DNA from: Streptomyces sp. NBC_00239 | Lineage (GTDB): Bacteria > Actinomycetota > Actinomycetes > Streptomycetales > Streptomycetaceae | Direction of reading: 5' to 3' | DNA: 64,000 nucleotides | Assembly: GCF_036194065.1 (NCBI RefSeq) | Contig: NZ_CP108095.1 | Location: 868,001 to 932,000, forward strand | Position numbers and translations under genes: made by a program | Notes under the pieces: model-generated | What the model saw: the letters and a program-made list of their open reading frames with translations, nothing else | The model's database searches: none | What the model was told of the DNA's origin: nothing | Shown here: piece after piece, positions 8,725 to 20,477 of the stretch | Layout: each line of letters opens with the position of its first letter | Numbering within the stretch: position 1 is the first letter of the stretch

Positions 8725-8912
8725 GTTGGGGGGCCTTTCGGCAGGGTGCTGTAGTCCGTCGACGGGCGCAGGTCATCGGTGACCAGGCTGCGGCCCTCGT
8801 AGCGCGCGGGCCGCAGTCGTACAAAGTCGGACATCCGGCTGCCCGGTGCCGGGAGCGGCCCCACGGTGGGTGCGGGGACGGCTCGCGGCCGGGCGGGCCG
8901 GATGCTGCCGGG

Positions 8913-9197
8913 TCAGTGGTGACGAATGCGCCGGTAGGACATGGCGCTGCCGTACGCGGCGGCCCCCACCAGGCTCAGGGCCGCGCCCCACACCGTCCCG
9001 CCGGCCGTCTCCGGCGGCACGGAGATCAAGACGAAAGGCACGACGGCGACGGCCGCGAAAAGGCTTCCGCGAGCCGTGACCGTGAAGTCATCGCGGAAAC
9101 TGGTTTCGCTGCTGGTCGCGGGCGGCATGATAGCTTCGGCACCTGACATCGGCGGCGTATTGGTGCGACGCCGATGGTGATTACGGCCAGAAGGCAT
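8913..9197 (-). CDS. Small two-helix membrane protein, hypothetical
   Basis: 94 residues: a basic, His/Arg-rich N-terminal tail, then two TM helices (GSLFAAVAVVPFVLISV and TVWGAALSLVGAAAYGSAM) and a short basic tail. The ATG at 9197 has AAAGGGGA eight bases upstream, which supports translation. No family recognised. Confidence 0.6.
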   Translation of the reverse strand: MPSGRNHHRRRTNTPPMSGAEAIMPPATSSETSFRDDFTVTARGSLFAAVAVVPFVLISVPPETAGGTVWGAALSLVGAAAYGSAMSYRRIRHH

Positions 9198-9257
9198 GAG
9201 AAATCCCCTTTCAAGGAATGATCAGGCCGGTGCATGGACGTGGTCATACAGGTCGAC

Positions 9258-9294
9258 AGGACCCTGGCTACGGTTTGGCGCCCGCCAGGGTCCT
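9258..9294. repeat. 11-bp perfect inverted repeat in a divergent gap
   Basis: AGGACCCTGGC and GCCAGGGTCCT are separated by 15 bases. It sits between the leftward gene starting at 9197 and the MFS gene at 9774, where no transcript obviously ends, so it is either an operator or an RNA hairpin in a leader. The other roughly 500 bases of this gap hold no gene I can support; the part from about 9320 to 9560 is visibly less GC-rich than its neighbours. Confidence 0.55.
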
Positions 9295-9524
9295 TGCCTT
9301 TCCCGGGGACACGGCCCCGAGGACGCGAACACTACTTCGTGACCATCACATCACGCTACGCAAGCAAATCTGCGGCCATCGATGCCCAGAACCCCCGTCG
9401 CGGCCGCGCCTCGCTGGCATGCCAGAAAGCAAACGACCATTCGATCAGATGCGAAAGATTTCAGTCGGATAATGCGCCGATAGCGCTTCCGAACCGCTGA
9501 ATGTCACGCAATGTGGCGCGCTTA

Positions 9525-9536
9525 TGGCATATGCCA
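9525..9536. promoter_or_regulatory. Perfect 12-bp palindrome, candidate operator
   Basis: TGGCATATGCCA is a perfect palindrome in the low-GC stretch about 240 bases upstream of the MFS start. It may bind a dimeric regulator; no regulator gene is adjacent. Confidence 0.35.
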
Positions 9537-9773
9537 CGGTCAAAATCGGCTTCACAATTGCAGGCACCGTGACAACCACCCCTCCCGCGCCCCACCCCGC
9601 CACCCCGCGCACAACCGCTCGCCAGCCCCGCGCCCGTGCCGCCGGAACACCCTCGCCGGACCGATCCCGCCTCGTAAGGCCCGCCCCCGTACGCCGTGCG
9701 CAGAAAAGAACGGACGTCCCGGATCCCTGGGCAAGGATCCAGGTCCGAGTCCGTCGGCACGCAGGGGGTTCAC

Positions 9774-11057
9774 ATGAAGACATCGATGACGCGCGCAGTG
9801 CGGGCCTCCCCCTACTGGCCGGTGGTCGCCCATCCGGTGCTGCGGCGCCTCCTGCCGGGGTACGCCGTCTCTTCGCTGGGCGACGGGATGGCCGTGGTCG
9901 CGGTCGGCTGGCTGGCAGTCGACCTGGCGCCCGCCGCCGACCGCGGCCTGTGGGTGGCGCTCGCCGCGGCCGCCTACACGCTGCCCGGCGCGGCCGGCAC
10001 CCTGCTGCTCGACCGCCTCCTGCGCGGAGTCGGCCCGGCCCGCCTCGCCACCTGGGACGCGCTGCTGCGCGCCTTCGCACTCGGGGCGATCCCGATCGCC
10101 CACGCCACCGGGGTGCTCTCCGTCTGGCTGTACGTCGCACTGCTCGGCGCGTCCTCGGTGCTGCACTCCTGGGGCCAGGCCGGCTGCTACACCCTGATCG
10201 CCCGACAGCTGTCCGAACGCCACCACCTCGCCGGCAACGCCGTGCTCTCCACCATCGGTTCGCTGTCCACCGTGACCGGTCCGCTCCTGGCGGCGCCCCT
10301 GGTCATCTGGGGCGGCGCGGCGACCGTGCTGGCCGTCGACGCCGCGACCTTCGCCTTCCTGGCCGCCACCCTCCACCGGGGCGCGCCGGCGGAAGCCGGC
10401 CCGGACTCCGTCGACGGCGCCGACGGGCACGCCGCGAAATCCAGCGGCTTCGGCGTGATCCGTCGCGACCGCCGCCTCGCCGGCCTGCTGCTGCTCAGCG
10501 CCGGGTTCTTCCTCTTCTTCGGCCCCGTGTACGTGGCGCTGCCCCTGCACGTGGCGGACGACCTGGCGGCACCGGTCGGCGTGCTGGCGACCTTCTACAG
10601 CCTCTTCGGCGCGGGCGCGGTCGCCGGGGCGCTGCTCACCGGTTACCTGCGGCGCCTGCCACTGGCCCCGGCCGCCGCCTGCATCGTCGCCCTCTCGGGC
10701 GCGGCCCTGCTCCCGCTGGGGCTGGGCGCGCCGACCCCCGTGGCGATGGCCTGCTTCGCCGCGGTCGGCCTGCTGTGGCCGCCGTACTCCTCGATGTCCA
10801 CCACGCTCTTCCAGCGCTCCACCTCGCCCGCCCTCCTTCCGCAGGTGCTCGCCGCGGTCTCCGCCGTGCGCATCCTGCCCGTGCCGCTCGGCACCGTCCT
10901 CGGCGGTCCGGCCGTGGCCGTGCTCGGTCCCACCCGCACGCTCCTCGTCAGTGCCGCCGGCATTCTGGCCCTCGGCCTGGTCGCGGTCGCCGGGCTGCTC
11001 CTGCGCCCTTGGCGACGAGTAGCGAACGCACAAGGGCGACCGCGCACGGATCAGTGA
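9774..11057 (+). CDS. MFS transporter (DHA-type exporter)
   Basis: 427 residues with 10 to 12 hydrophobic segments. The first repeat shows the MFS order of helix, cytoplasmic loop and acidic residue (YAVSSLGDGMAVVAVGWLAVDL), and the last helices run through LGTVLGGPAVAVLGPTRTLLVSAAGILALGLVAVAG. ATG at 9774 is chosen because AGGGGG lies five bases upstream; an upstream in-frame start is possible but adds a polar tail. Related to MFS drug exporters. Substrate unknown. Confidence 0.85.
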   Translation: MKTSMTRAVRASPYWPVVAHPVLRRLLPGYAVSSLGDGMAVVAVGWLAVDLAPAADRGLWVALAAAAYTLPGAAGTLLLDRLLRGVGPARLATWDALLRAFALGAIPIAHATGVLSVWLYVALLGASSVLHSWGQAGCYTLIARQLSERHHLAGNAVLSTIGSLSTVTGPLLAAPLVIWGGAATVLAVDAATFAFLAATLHRGAPAEAGPDSVDGADGHAAKSSGFGVIRRDRRLAGLLLLSAGFFLFFGPVYVALPLHVADDLAAPVGVLATFYSLFGAGAVAGALLTGYLRRLPLAPAAACIVALSGAALLPLGLGAPTPVAMACFAAVGLLWPPYSSMSTTLFQRSTSPALLPQVLAAVSAVRILPVPLGTVLGGPAVAVLGPTRTLLVSAAGILALGLVAVAGLLLRPWRRVANAQGRPRTDQ

Positions 11058-11087
11058 CACTTCTCGAACCCCGGCGCGCGTCCGTCT

Positions 11088-11103
11088 CGGCGGCTGCCCG
11101 CCG
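11088..11103 (+). terminator. Short GC hairpin after the MFS gene
   Basis: CGGCGG, loop CTGC, CCGCCG, 30 bases past the MFS stop. It is weak alone and is followed by a stronger terminator. Confidence 0.35.
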
Positions 11104-11113
11104 GGCCGGAGGT

Positions 11114-11148
11114 GGCAGGAGCATCAGTACAGTCCTGCCGATTTTTTT
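11114..11148 (+). terminator. Rho-independent terminator of the MFS gene
   Basis: GGCAGGA and TCCTGCC form a perfect 7-bp stem with a 12-base loop, followed two bases later by a run of seven T (11142-11148). This is the clearest intrinsic terminator in the window. Confidence 0.85.
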
Positions 11149-11218
11149 CGTCAATACTTTTCACAAGGATTGAAGAAACCCCAAGTTCACAGGCCTGGCG
11201 CCGTGTTGACACCTCGAT

Positions 11219-11241
11219 CGGCCTTCAACTCATGAAGGCCG
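11219..11241. promoter_or_regulatory. Operator-like inverted repeat before the secreted beta-helix gene
   Basis: CGGCCTTCA, spacer ACTCA, TGAAGGCCG: perfect 9-bp arms 80 bases upstream of the start at 11321. A TTGACA (11206-11211) lies just before it and could be a -35 element, although no convincing -10 follows. No T-run follows, so an operator is more likely than a terminator. Confidence 0.5.
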
Positions 11242-11320
11242 AACCTCTTGACGCCCTTCCGGGCGGGCAGTTCACTCACGCTTCGATCCCCCCGGATCCA
11301 CGACGTGAGGAGCACCCCGC

Positions 11321-13474
<2,154 letters not shown>

Positions 13475-13542
13475 CGGACACGCCGGTCCCCCGGCACCCC
13501 GGCGGGTCCGTCCGGGTCCATGCCCGACGGCCCCGCCGTGGT

Positions 13543-13581
13543 CCGCGCGCCGCCCCTCCCCACCCGCAGGGCGGCGCGCGG
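13543..13581. terminator. Bidirectional hairpin terminator
   Basis: CCGCGCGCCGCCC and GGGCGGCGCGCGG form a perfect 13-bp stem with a 13-base loop between the convergent beta-helix and GH1 genes. Confidence 0.75.
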
Positions 13582-13589
13582 TTCCGCCG

Positions 13590-15044
13590 TCAGGGGGTGC
13601 GGTGCGCGGCGATGATCCTGGCGTAGCGGCGGCCGCTGGACTTCACGGTGCGGCGCTGGGTGGCGTAGTCGACGTGGACGAGACCGAAGCGCTTGTCGTA
13701 GCCGTACGCCCATTCGAAGTTGTCCAGCAGCGACCAGGCGTAGTAGCCGGCCACCGGTGCTCCGCGGCGGGCCGCGCGGGTGCAGGCGGCGAGGTGGGAG
13801 GTGAGGTAAGCGGTGCGCTCGGGGTCGTGGACGGTGCCGTCGGGGGCGACGGTGTCGGGGTAGGAGGAGCCGTTCTCGGTGATGTGGATGCGCCGGGCGC
13901 CGTACTCCTCGTGGAGGCGCACGATCAGCGCTTCCAGGCCGTCGGCGTCGACCTCCCAGCCCATGCCGGTCCGAGGCGCGGTGGGGCGGTCGATCTGGCG
14001 GGCGTACGGCGCGGGGCCGGCCGGGTCGGCGGTGACCACCTGGGGGAAGTAGTAGTTGAGGCCGGTCCAGTCGAGGGGGGCGGCGATGGCCGTGCTGTCG
14101 CCGGGCCGTTCGGGCAGGTCCACGCCGTAGACCTCGCGCATGTCGGCGGGGAAGCCGCGGCCGTGGACGGGGTCGAGCCACCAGCGGTTGACGTGGCCGT
14201 CCATGCGGCGGGCGGCGGCCCGGTCGGCGTCGCCGTCGGTGGCGGGTGCGACGGTGGAGAGGTTGTTGACGATGCCGATCCGGGCGCCGGGGGCGGCCGC
14301 GCGGACGGCCCGGGCGGCCAGACCGTGGCCCAGGAGCAGGTGGTACGAGGCGCGGACGGCGGCGGTGAGGTCGGTGCTGCCGGGCGCCATCCTGCCCTCC
14401 AGGTGCCCGATCCAGGCCGAGCAGAGCGGCTCGTTCAGGGTGGCCCACTGGGTGACGCGGTCACCGAGGCGCTCGGCGACGACGGCCGCGTAAGCGGCGA
14501 AGTGCTCGGCGGTGTCGCGCTCGGGCCAGCCGCCGCGGTCCTGGAGGGCCTGGGGCAGGTCCCAGTGGTAGAGGGTGACGGAGGGCTCGATGCCGGCGGC
14601 GAGGAGGCCGTCGGTGAGGCGGTCGTAGAAGTCGATGCCCTTGGCGTTGAGCGGGCCGTCGCCGGCCGGGAGCACGCGGGGCCAGGAGATGGAGAAGCGG
14701 TAGGCGTTGGTGCCGAGGTGCCGCATCAGGGCGATGTCCTCGGGCCAGCGGTGGTAGTGGTCGCAGGCGGTGTCGCCGTTGTGGCCGCCGTCGATGGCGC
14801 CGGGGACGCGGGTGAAGGTGTCCCAGATGGAGGGGCCGCGGCCGTCCTCGTCGGCGGCGCCCTCGATCTGGTAGGCGGAGGTGGCGGTGCCCCAGGCGAA
14901 GTCGGCGGGCAGGGCTGCGAGGTCCAGGGCGGCGGCCTCGGTGGCGTCGAGGGCCGCGGCGGCGGCGTGCGCGTCGGCCGCCCGGGGCACGGTCGGGTCC
15001 GCGCCGGCCGCGTCGGTCGGGGGGAGGCTTTCCGAGAGGGTCAT
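13590..15044 (-). CDS. GH1 family beta-glucosidase
   Basis: 484 residues, about 40 more than typical GH1 because of an Ala-rich N-terminal extension. [15 protein letters not shown] opens the TIM barrel. The acid/base is in TLNEP (Glu205) and the nucleophile in ITENG (Glu390); the aglycone region [21 protein letters not shown] is intact. No signal peptide, so it acts in the cytoplasm on imported beta-glucosides. The ATG at 15044 overlaps the stop of the upstream permease, making it the distal gene of a four-gene operon. Confidence 0.93.
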   Translation of the reverse strand: MTLSESLPPTDAAGADPTVPRAADAHAAAAALDATEAAALDLAALPADFAWGTATSAYQIEGAADEDGRGPSIWDTFTRVPGAIDGGHNGDTACDHYHRWPEDIALMRHLGTNAYRFSISWPRVLPAGDGPLNAKGIDFYDRLTDGLLAAGIEPSVTLYHWDLPQALQDRGGWPERDTAEHFAAYAAVVAERLGDRVTQWATLNEPLCSAWIGHLEGRMAPGSTDLTAAVRASYHLLLGHGLAARAVRAAAPGARIGIVNNLSTVAPATDGDADRAAARRMDGHVNRWWLDPVHGRGFPADMREVYGVDLPERPGDSTAIAAPLDWTGLNYYFPQVVTADPAGPAPYARQIDRPTAPRTGMGWEVDADGLEALIVRLHEEYGARRIHITENGSSYPDTVAPDGTVHDPERTAYLTSHLAACTRAARRGAPVAGYYAWSLLDNFEWAYGYDKRFGLVHVDYATQRRTVKSSGRRYARIIAAHRTP

Positions 15045-15964
15045 TTGACGGCTCCTGCCGTGAGTCCGGCCACCAGGTACTTCTGCAGCAGCAGGAAACC
15101 GGCGACGACGGGGATGCTGACGACGAGCGATGCGGCCATGATCTGGTTCCAGTAGACGTCGTTCTGCGTGGAGTAGCCCTGCAGTCCGACGGCGAGGGTG
15201 CGGGTGGCGTCGTTCGTCATGACCGACGCGAACAGCACCTCGCCCCAGGCGGTCATGAAGGCGTACACGGCGACGGCGACGATGCCGGGCACCGCTGCCG
15301 GGATCACGACCCGGAACAGGGCGCCGAGGGGGCCGCAGCCGTCGACCATGGCGGCTTCGTCGAGGTCGCGGGGCACCGAGTCGAAGTACCCGATGAGCAT
15401 CCAGATGGAGAAGGGGAGGGAGAAGGTCAGGTAGGTGAGGATCAGGCCGCCGCGCGAGCCGTAGAGGGCGATGCCGGTGGTGTTGCCGATGTTCACGAAG
15501 ATCAGGAACAGCGGCAGGAGGAAGAGGATCCCGGGGAACATCTGGGTGGACAGCACCGTCACGGTGAACAGGCGCTTGCCGCGGAACCGGTGGCGGCTGA
15601 CGGCGTACGCCGCGAACACGGCGATGACGACGGAGCAGACGGTGGCGGCTCCGGCCACGATCAGGGAGTTCACGAAGTAGTCGGCGAGCGGGATCGTGTG
15701 CCAGATGTCGATGTAGGGGCGGACGGTGAGCCCGCTGGGGATCCACCGGAACTCGCCGGCGACGTCCTTCAGCGGCTTGAGGGAGCTGGTGGCCATCACG
15801 TGGACCGGCACCAGGACGAACACGGCGAGCAACGTCAGGAAGACGGCCCGGACCACGCGGAACGACGCGGGCGGGTCGAGGGCGCTGCGGGGACGGGGAC
15901 TGGGTCGGCGTCGGGGGCGGGAGCTGGGGCCGGGGTGGGTGCCGGGGTGGGTGCTAGCGGGCAT
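15041..15964 (-). CDS. Sugar ABC transporter permease, MalG type
   Basis: 307 residues. A Pro/Arg-rich cytoplasmic tail precedes six TM helices; the coupling loop is [27 protein letters not shown]. The start overlaps the MalF-type gene by 11 bases and the stop overlaps the beta-glucosidase start. No ATPase is encoded here; such CUT1 importers in Streptomyces usually share the unlinked ATPase MsiK. Confidence 0.9.
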   Translation of the reverse strand: MPASTHPGTHPGPSSRPRRRPSPRPRSALDPPASFRVVRAVFLTLLAVFVLVPVHVMATSSLKPLKDVAGEFRWIPSGLTVRPYIDIWHTIPLADYFVNSLIVAGAATVCSVVIAVFAAYAVSRHRFRGKRLFTVTVLSTQMFPGILFLLPLFLIFVNIGNTTGIALYGSRGGLILTYLTFSLPFSIWMLIGYFDSVPRDLDEAAMVDGCGPLGALFRVVIPAAVPGIVAVAVYAFMTAWGEVLFASVMTNDATRTLAVGLQGYSTQNDVYWNQIMAASLVVSIPVVAGFLLLQKYLVAGLTAGAVK

Positions 15965-16967
15965 CGTCGTGCCTCCGTCCGCGGGTGACGAGCAGGTACC
16001 CGGCGGTGACCAGCAGCAGGAACAGCAGCAGGAGGACGGACATGGCCGATCCGGCGCCGAAGTTCCAGGTGACGAAGCTGGACTGGTAGATGTGGATGGA
16101 GATGAGGTCGGCGGCTTCCGGCGCCGACTTGCCGAACAGCACGAACGGCGTGTTGAAGTCGTTGAACGTCCACAGGAACAGGACGAGCACCAGGACCTGG
16201 TTGACCGGGCCGACCGACGGCAGGGTGATCCGGCGGATCTGCTGCCACGTACCGGCCCCGTCCAGGGCGGCCGCCTCGTACAGCTCCTTGGGGATGTTCT
16301 GGAGGGCCGCCGTCACGATGAGGAAGGCGAACGGCCAGCCCTTCCACACCGATACGGTCAGCAGCGCCCAGAAGCTGTTGTCGCCGAGCAGCCAGAAGGT
16401 GTGATCGGCGCCGCCCAGGCCGAGTTGGTCGTGGACGACGTGGTTCACCAGGCCGTTGTCCCGCTGGAACATGAACGACCAGGTGATGACCGCCGCGTAC
16501 ACGGGGAGCGCGTACGGGACCAGGAAGAGCGCCCGCAGGAAGCCGCGGCCGCGGAAGGCCTCCTGCATGAACACGGCGGCGGCCGTGCCGATCAGCCAGC
16601 ACAGCCCGACCGAGAGCAGTGTGAACCGGCAGGTGGTGAGGAAGGACGTGAGGAGTGCTTCACCGACGGGGCGGTTGAGGTCGACGGCGAGCTCGTAGTT
16701 GTCGAAGCCCGCCCAGGGCGCCCCCGTCCAGTCTCGGATGTGGAACTGGGTCAGCTCGCTGAAGCTCGCCACGATGCCCATGACCATGGGGACCAGGTGG
16801 ACGAGCAGTTCGAGCAGGAGCGCGGGCAGGAGCAGCAGGTAGGGCAGGGCGATGCGGCGTCGGCGGCCGGGCGGGCGCGCGCGGCCGGCGCCCCGGCGGC
16901 CCGGCCCGGCCGTCCCGCCGGGCGGCGCCGGGGTGAGTGAGGAAGGTGCCGGGGGTACGTTGGTCAC
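15954..16967 (-). CDS. Sugar ABC transporter permease, MalF type
   Basis: About 337 residues from a GTG at 16967. A Pro/Gly/Arg-rich N-terminal tail precedes six TM helices, with the coupling loop ELYEAAALDGAGTWQQIRRITLPSVGP. The spacing of eight bases after the binding-protein stop and the lack of a good ribosome binding site suggest translational coupling; a TTG overlapping that stop is an alternative start. Confidence 0.88.
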   Translation of the reverse strand: MTNVPPAPSSLTPAPPGGTAGPGRRGAGRARPPGRRRRIALPYLLLLPALLLELLVHLVPMVMGIVASFSELTQFHIRDWTGAPWAGFDNYELAVDLNRPVGEALLTSFLTTCRFTLLSVGLCWLIGTAAAVFMQEAFRGRGFLRALFLVPYALPVYAAVITWSFMFQRDNGLVNHVVHDQLGLGGADHTFWLLGDNSFWALLTVSVWKGWPFAFLIVTAALQNIPKELYEAAALDGAGTWQQIRRITLPSVGPVNQVLVLVLFLWTFNDFNTPFVLFGKSAPEAADLISIHIYQSSFVTWNFGAGSAMSVLLLLFLLLVTAGYLLVTRGRRHDDAR

Positions 16968-16975
16968 TGGAGGGC

Positions 16976-18292
16976 TCAACTCGACATCTGCTGCTGGGCC
17001 TTGGTGAGCTTGGCCCGGACCGATTCGGTGGTCACCGGCTTTCCGGCCGCGGCGTCGGCGAAGAGTTCCTTGACGGCGGTGCCGACCGCCGTCTCGAACT
17101 GCGACTCCTCGGGAACCTGCGGGAGCGGGGCGGCGCTGGTGGCGAGGGTGGTCCGGAGCACGGTCGAGTCCTCTCCGGCGAAGGCCGGATCGCTCTGGGC
17201 GGCCTTGACCGGGGGGATGGAGCCGTACGTCGCGTTGAGGAGCTTCTGCTCCTCGTCGCCGGTCATGAACTCCACGAACTTCAGGGCGCCGTCGAGGTTG
17301 TCGGTGTTCTTGAAGACGGCCAGGTTGATGCCGGCGACCATCGAGTTGACGTTGCGGCCGGCGCCGGGGGTGCCGCCCGCGGGGACCGGTACGGGCGCCA
17401 CGCCCCAGTCGCCCTCCTTCATCCCGTGCGCCTTGAAACTGCTCGCCGCGCTCTGCCAAAGGACCATGGCGGTCTTGCCGTTGGCGAAGTCCTGGAGGGA
17501 CTGGTTCTTGTCGTACTCGGCGTTGCCGGGCGCGATGATCTTGTCCTTGGCCATCAGGTCGACGTACTGCTTGACGGCCGCCACGTTGGCGGGGGTGTCG
17601 AACGTGGGCTTGCCGGCGGCGTCGAAGAACGCGGCGCCGTGCTGGTGGGAGAAGACGAAGGCCTGGTGGATGTTGTTGGAGGGGTTCGCGCCCTCCGCGC
17701 CCAGCGCCCACTTTCCGCCCCTGGACAGCCTCCGGCCGATGGTCACCATCTCGTCCCAGGTGGCCGGGGGCTTGGCGACGCCGGCATCCTTGAACATCTT
17801 CTTGTTGTAGTAGAGCGCGTACGACATCGAGTACAGGGGGACGGCGGCCGGGTCCTTGCCGGCGGCGCCGGCCGAGCCGATCGCGGATTCGACGAAGCGG
17901 TCCTTCCCGCCGATGGCCGCGAAGTTCTTCGCGTCCCAGGGGAGCAGGGCGCCGGTGGCCTGGAGCGAAGCGGACCAGGTGTTGCCGATGTTGAGTACGT
18001 CCGGGCCCTGCCCGGAGGCGGTGGCCGCGAGGATCCGGTTGAGCAGGTCCGACCAGGGAACGACCTCCAGTTTGACCTTGATGCCGGTCCGCTGCTCGAA
18101 CTTCTTCAACTCCGGTGCGAGCGTGGCCTGGTCGGCCGGGATGTCGGGGCCCTGGTTGGAGGCCCAGTACGTGAGCTCCCTGGGGGCGGTGTTGGAGCCG
18201 CCCCCGCCGTTCGCGTTTCCGCCGCCACAGGCGGTGGCGGCGGCGAGGAGGGAAGCGGTGACGGCGGCGGAGGCGGCTCTGATTCTGCGCAT
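16976..18292 (-). CDS. Sugar ABC transporter substrate-binding lipoprotein (CUT1, SBP_bac_1)
   Basis: 438 residues with a lipoprotein signal ending at Cys22 (ATACGGG) and a Gly/Asn linker. Family features include FEQRTGIKVKLEVVPWSDLLNRI near the N-terminus, YYNKKMFKDAG, PATWDEMV and WALGAEGANP. It is the first gene of the operon with two permeases and a beta-glucosidase, so beta-linked gluco-oligosaccharides such as cellobiose or laminaribiose are the likely ligands. It diverges from the ROK regulator at 18452. Confidence 0.92.
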   Translation of the reverse strand: MRRIRAASAAVTASLLAAATACGGGNANGGGGSNTAPRELTYWASNQGPDIPADQATLAPELKKFEQRTGIKVKLEVVPWSDLLNRILAATASGQGPDVLNIGNTWSASLQATGALLPWDAKNFAAIGGKDRFVESAIGSAGAAGKDPAAVPLYSMSYALYYNKKMFKDAGVAKPPATWDEMVTIGRRLSRGGKWALGAEGANPSNNIHQAFVFSHQHGAAFFDAAGKPTFDTPANVAAVKQYVDLMAKDKIIAPGNAEYDKNQSLQDFANGKTAMVLWQSAASSFKAHGMKEGDWGVAPVPVPAGGTPGAGRNVNSMVAGINLAVFKNTDNLDGALKFVEFMTGDEEQKLLNATYGSIPPVKAAQSDPAFAGEDSTVLRTTLATSAAPLPQVPEESQFETAVGTAVKELFADAAAGKPVTTESVRAKLTKAQQQMSS

Positions 18293-18356
18293 GGCGGCTC
18301 GGTCCCTTTCGGCGGGGTCAGAGGGGGAAGGCCGACGCGAAGCGCTCCGTCCGGGC

Positions 18357-18379
18357 CTTAATTTAGGACGTGAGTTAAG
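18357..18379. promoter_or_regulatory. Candidate ROK-regulator operator in the divergent promoter region
   Basis: CTTAA, 13 bases, TTAAG, flanked by near-symmetric GGC and CC. This AT-rich dyad is conspicuous in a GC-rich 159-base gap between the binding-protein and ROK genes and could serve both promoters. Confidence 0.5.
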
Positions 18380-18451
18380 CCTCGCGAAAGGGTCGCGTCA
18401 AGAGGTCCCGCAGGGGTATGTTGCGGACGAAGTCACGACGGAAGGGACCGG

Positions 18452-19885
18452 ATGACCACGGGGCGTAGCGGACGAACGGTGCGGGACCTGCGACGGGGCA
18501 ACCGGAGCGCCGTGCTCCAACAGCTGTATTTCGGCGGTCCGTTGAGCCGCCAGGAACTGGGACCCGCCACCGGGCTGAGCTCCGGATCCGTCAGCAACGT
18601 CGTCGGCGAGCTCGTCGCGGACGGGCTCCTGGAGGAGGCCGGCGTCGTCGACTCGGACGGCGGCCGGCCCCGCACCCTGCTGCGCGTCGCGCCGGGCAGC
18701 GCCCACATGATCGGCGTGGACGTGGGCGAAACCCGGGTCAGGGTCGAGCTGTTCGACCTGACCCTCACCGAACTCGCCCGCACCGAGCTGCCGTTGCTGC
18801 CGCGCGGCTGCTACGACGTCGGCCCGATCGTCGACCACGTCAAGGACGGCATCGCCGCGGTCCTCGCCGAGGCGGGGGTGGGGACGGAACGGCTGCTCGG
18901 CGTGGGCGTCGGCGTACCGGGCATCGTGGACCGCGAGGCACCGGGCGGAGCCGTCGTGCACGGCCAGACCATCGGCTGGGACGCGGTCCCGCTGGAGCAG
19001 CTGCTCCGTGCGACCAAGGCGCTGCCCGAGGAGGTCCCGTACATCATCGACAACGGCGCCCGCACGCTCGGCCAGGCGGAGATGTGGTTCGGCGCGGGCC
19101 GCGGTGCCCGAGAGGCGGTCGTCGTGCTCTTCGGGTCGGGCGTCGGCGCGAGCCTGGTCACCGACGGCTCCCCGGACGGCGGCGCGACCGAGGGCACCCC
19201 CCTGGAGTGGGGCCACCTCACCGTCTCCGTACGCGGCCGCCGCTGCCGGTGCGGCGCGCTGGGCTGCCTGGAGGCGTACACGGGGGCGGAATCCCTGCTG
19301 GCACGGTGGGCGGAACGGGGTGGGGCGGGGGGCGTGGGGGCCGGGGGCCCGGCGGGCGGCACGGGCTCGGCCGGGGCTGGGGACTCGGCGCGGTCGAAGG
19401 CGTCGGCGCGGTCGAGTGCGTCGGCGGAGGCAACGCAGTCGATGCACGCGCCGGGCCCGCTGGAGCCGGTGGACGAGGAGGAGGCCCTTTCGGGGCTGCT
19501 GGCGGCAGCCGAGCGCGGGGACGAGGTCGCTCTGGCGGTCCTGGAGGAGACCGCGGAGTACCTGGGTGCGGGGCTCTCGGACCTGATCAACCTGTTCCGG
19601 CCGGAGCGGATCCTGATCGGCGGCTGGGCGGGCCTGATGCTGGGCCCCCACCTCCTCCCGTCGGTGCGCGAACACGCGACGCGGTACTCCCTGCGGCACC
19701 CGGCCGACCGGGTGACCATCGGCCTCGGCTCACTCGGCCCGGACGCGGTCACGGTGGGCGCGGCCACGCTGCCCCTGTCCGCCTTCTTCGCGACGGGCGG
19801 CCGCCGCGCCACCCCCGAGCCGATCGCCGAACCCCCGGGCTGGCGCACCGCGTTGGAGGTACGCGGAGGCGGGGCGGCGACCTGA
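18452..19885 (+). CDS. ROK-family transcriptional repressor of the sugar operon
   Basis: 477 residues. An N-terminal winged HTH (LSRQELGPATGLSSGSVSNVVGELVADGLLEE, residues about 30-62) precedes a ROK sugar-kinase-like domain with a phosphate-binding loop region IGVDVGETRVRVELFD, and the zinc motif CRCGALGCLEAYTG. About 45 residues of Gly/Ala/Ser-rich, low-complexity sequence (near 288-332) interrupt the kinase-like domain after the zinc motif and make the protein longer than most members. Divergent placement suggests it represses the importer/beta-glucosidase operon until a sugar ligand binds. Confidence 0.9.
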   Translation: MTTGRSGRTVRDLRRGNRSAVLQQLYFGGPLSRQELGPATGLSSGSVSNVVGELVADGLLEEAGVVDSDGGRPRTLLRVAPGSAHMIGVDVGETRVRVELFDLTLTELARTELPLLPRGCYDVGPIVDHVKDGIAAVLAEAGVGTERLLGVGVGVPGIVDREAPGGAVVHGQTIGWDAVPLEQLLRATKALPEEVPYIIDNGARTLGQAEMWFGAGRGAREAVVVLFGSGVGASLVTDGSPDGGATEGTPLEWGHLTVSVRGRRCRCGALGCLEAYTGAESLLARWAERGGAGGVGAGGPAGGTGSAGAGDSARSKASARSSASAEATQSMHAPGPLEPVDEEEALSGLLAAAERGDEVALAVLEETAEYLGAGLSDLINLFRPERILIGGWAGLMLGPHLLPSVREHATRYSLRHPADRVTIGLGSLGPDAVTVGAATLPLSAFFATGGRRATPEPIAEPPGWRTALEVRGGGAAT

Positions 19886-19936
19886 GGCCGGACGGGTCGG
19901 GAGCCCACGGCCGGGCCCGGGCGCCCCCCGGTTCGG

Positions 19937-20317
19937 TCAGAACATGGTGTTGTCGTTCTGCGACGTGGGCGGGATGACCTGAAGGACGTCCCAGTGCTCG
20001 ACGATCTTGCCGCGGCCGTCGAAGCGGAAGATGTCGATACCCGCGTACTCCTCGTCGGGCCAGGTCTGGTGGCAGTGCAGGACGACGTGCTCGCCGTCGG
20101 CCACGGCCCGCTTGAACTCGACGCGCTTGCCCGGGTACTCGGCGGCCATGCGCTCGAAGTAGTCGATGAACGCCTGCTTGCCGTCGGCGACGTGCGGATT
20201 GTGCTGGATGTAGGTGTCGCCGGCGTACTTCTCGATCGCCTCGGCGGGCCGGCACTGGTTGAACATCAGGTCGTAGAACGCCTCGGCCGTGGCCTTGTTC
20301 CGCTCAAGATCACTCAT
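19937..20317 (-). CDS. SnoaL/NTF2-like protein
   Basis: 126 residues with the cone-shaped NTF2 fold: [33 protein letters not shown], then [12 protein letters not shown] and the beta-strand end [20 protein letters not shown]. This subgroup (YesE-like, SnoaL-like) includes polyketide cyclases and many proteins of unknown role. A single-gene unit convergent with the ROK gene. Confidence 0.85.
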   Translation of the reverse strand: MSDLERNKATAEAFYDLMFNQCRPAEAIEKYAGDTYIQHNPHVADGKQAFIDYFERMAAEYPGKRVEFKRAVADGEHVVLHCHQTWPDEEYAGIDIFRFDGRGKIVEHWDVLQVIPPTSQNDNTMF

Positions 20318-20477
20318 GGGACCACCGTAGATCCACGCACCGGATCCGGCACGGCGAGTGCAGCGGGCAGGCGACGGGGTACGGCGCCATGCACGCACCG
20401 ACACGCACCCCGTACACGTCTCACCGACACGGCAGCACGCGAACCCGTCTGTCAGAGGCGGGCGGTACGGTCCGTCC

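Noticed and set aside
8508..8834. ORF starting MSDFVRLRPARYEGRSLVTDDL upstream of the HTH regulator
   Set aside because: The first 37 codons look plausible, but the frame continues as a Pro/Arg-rich shadow across the regulator gene, with no good ribosome binding site.
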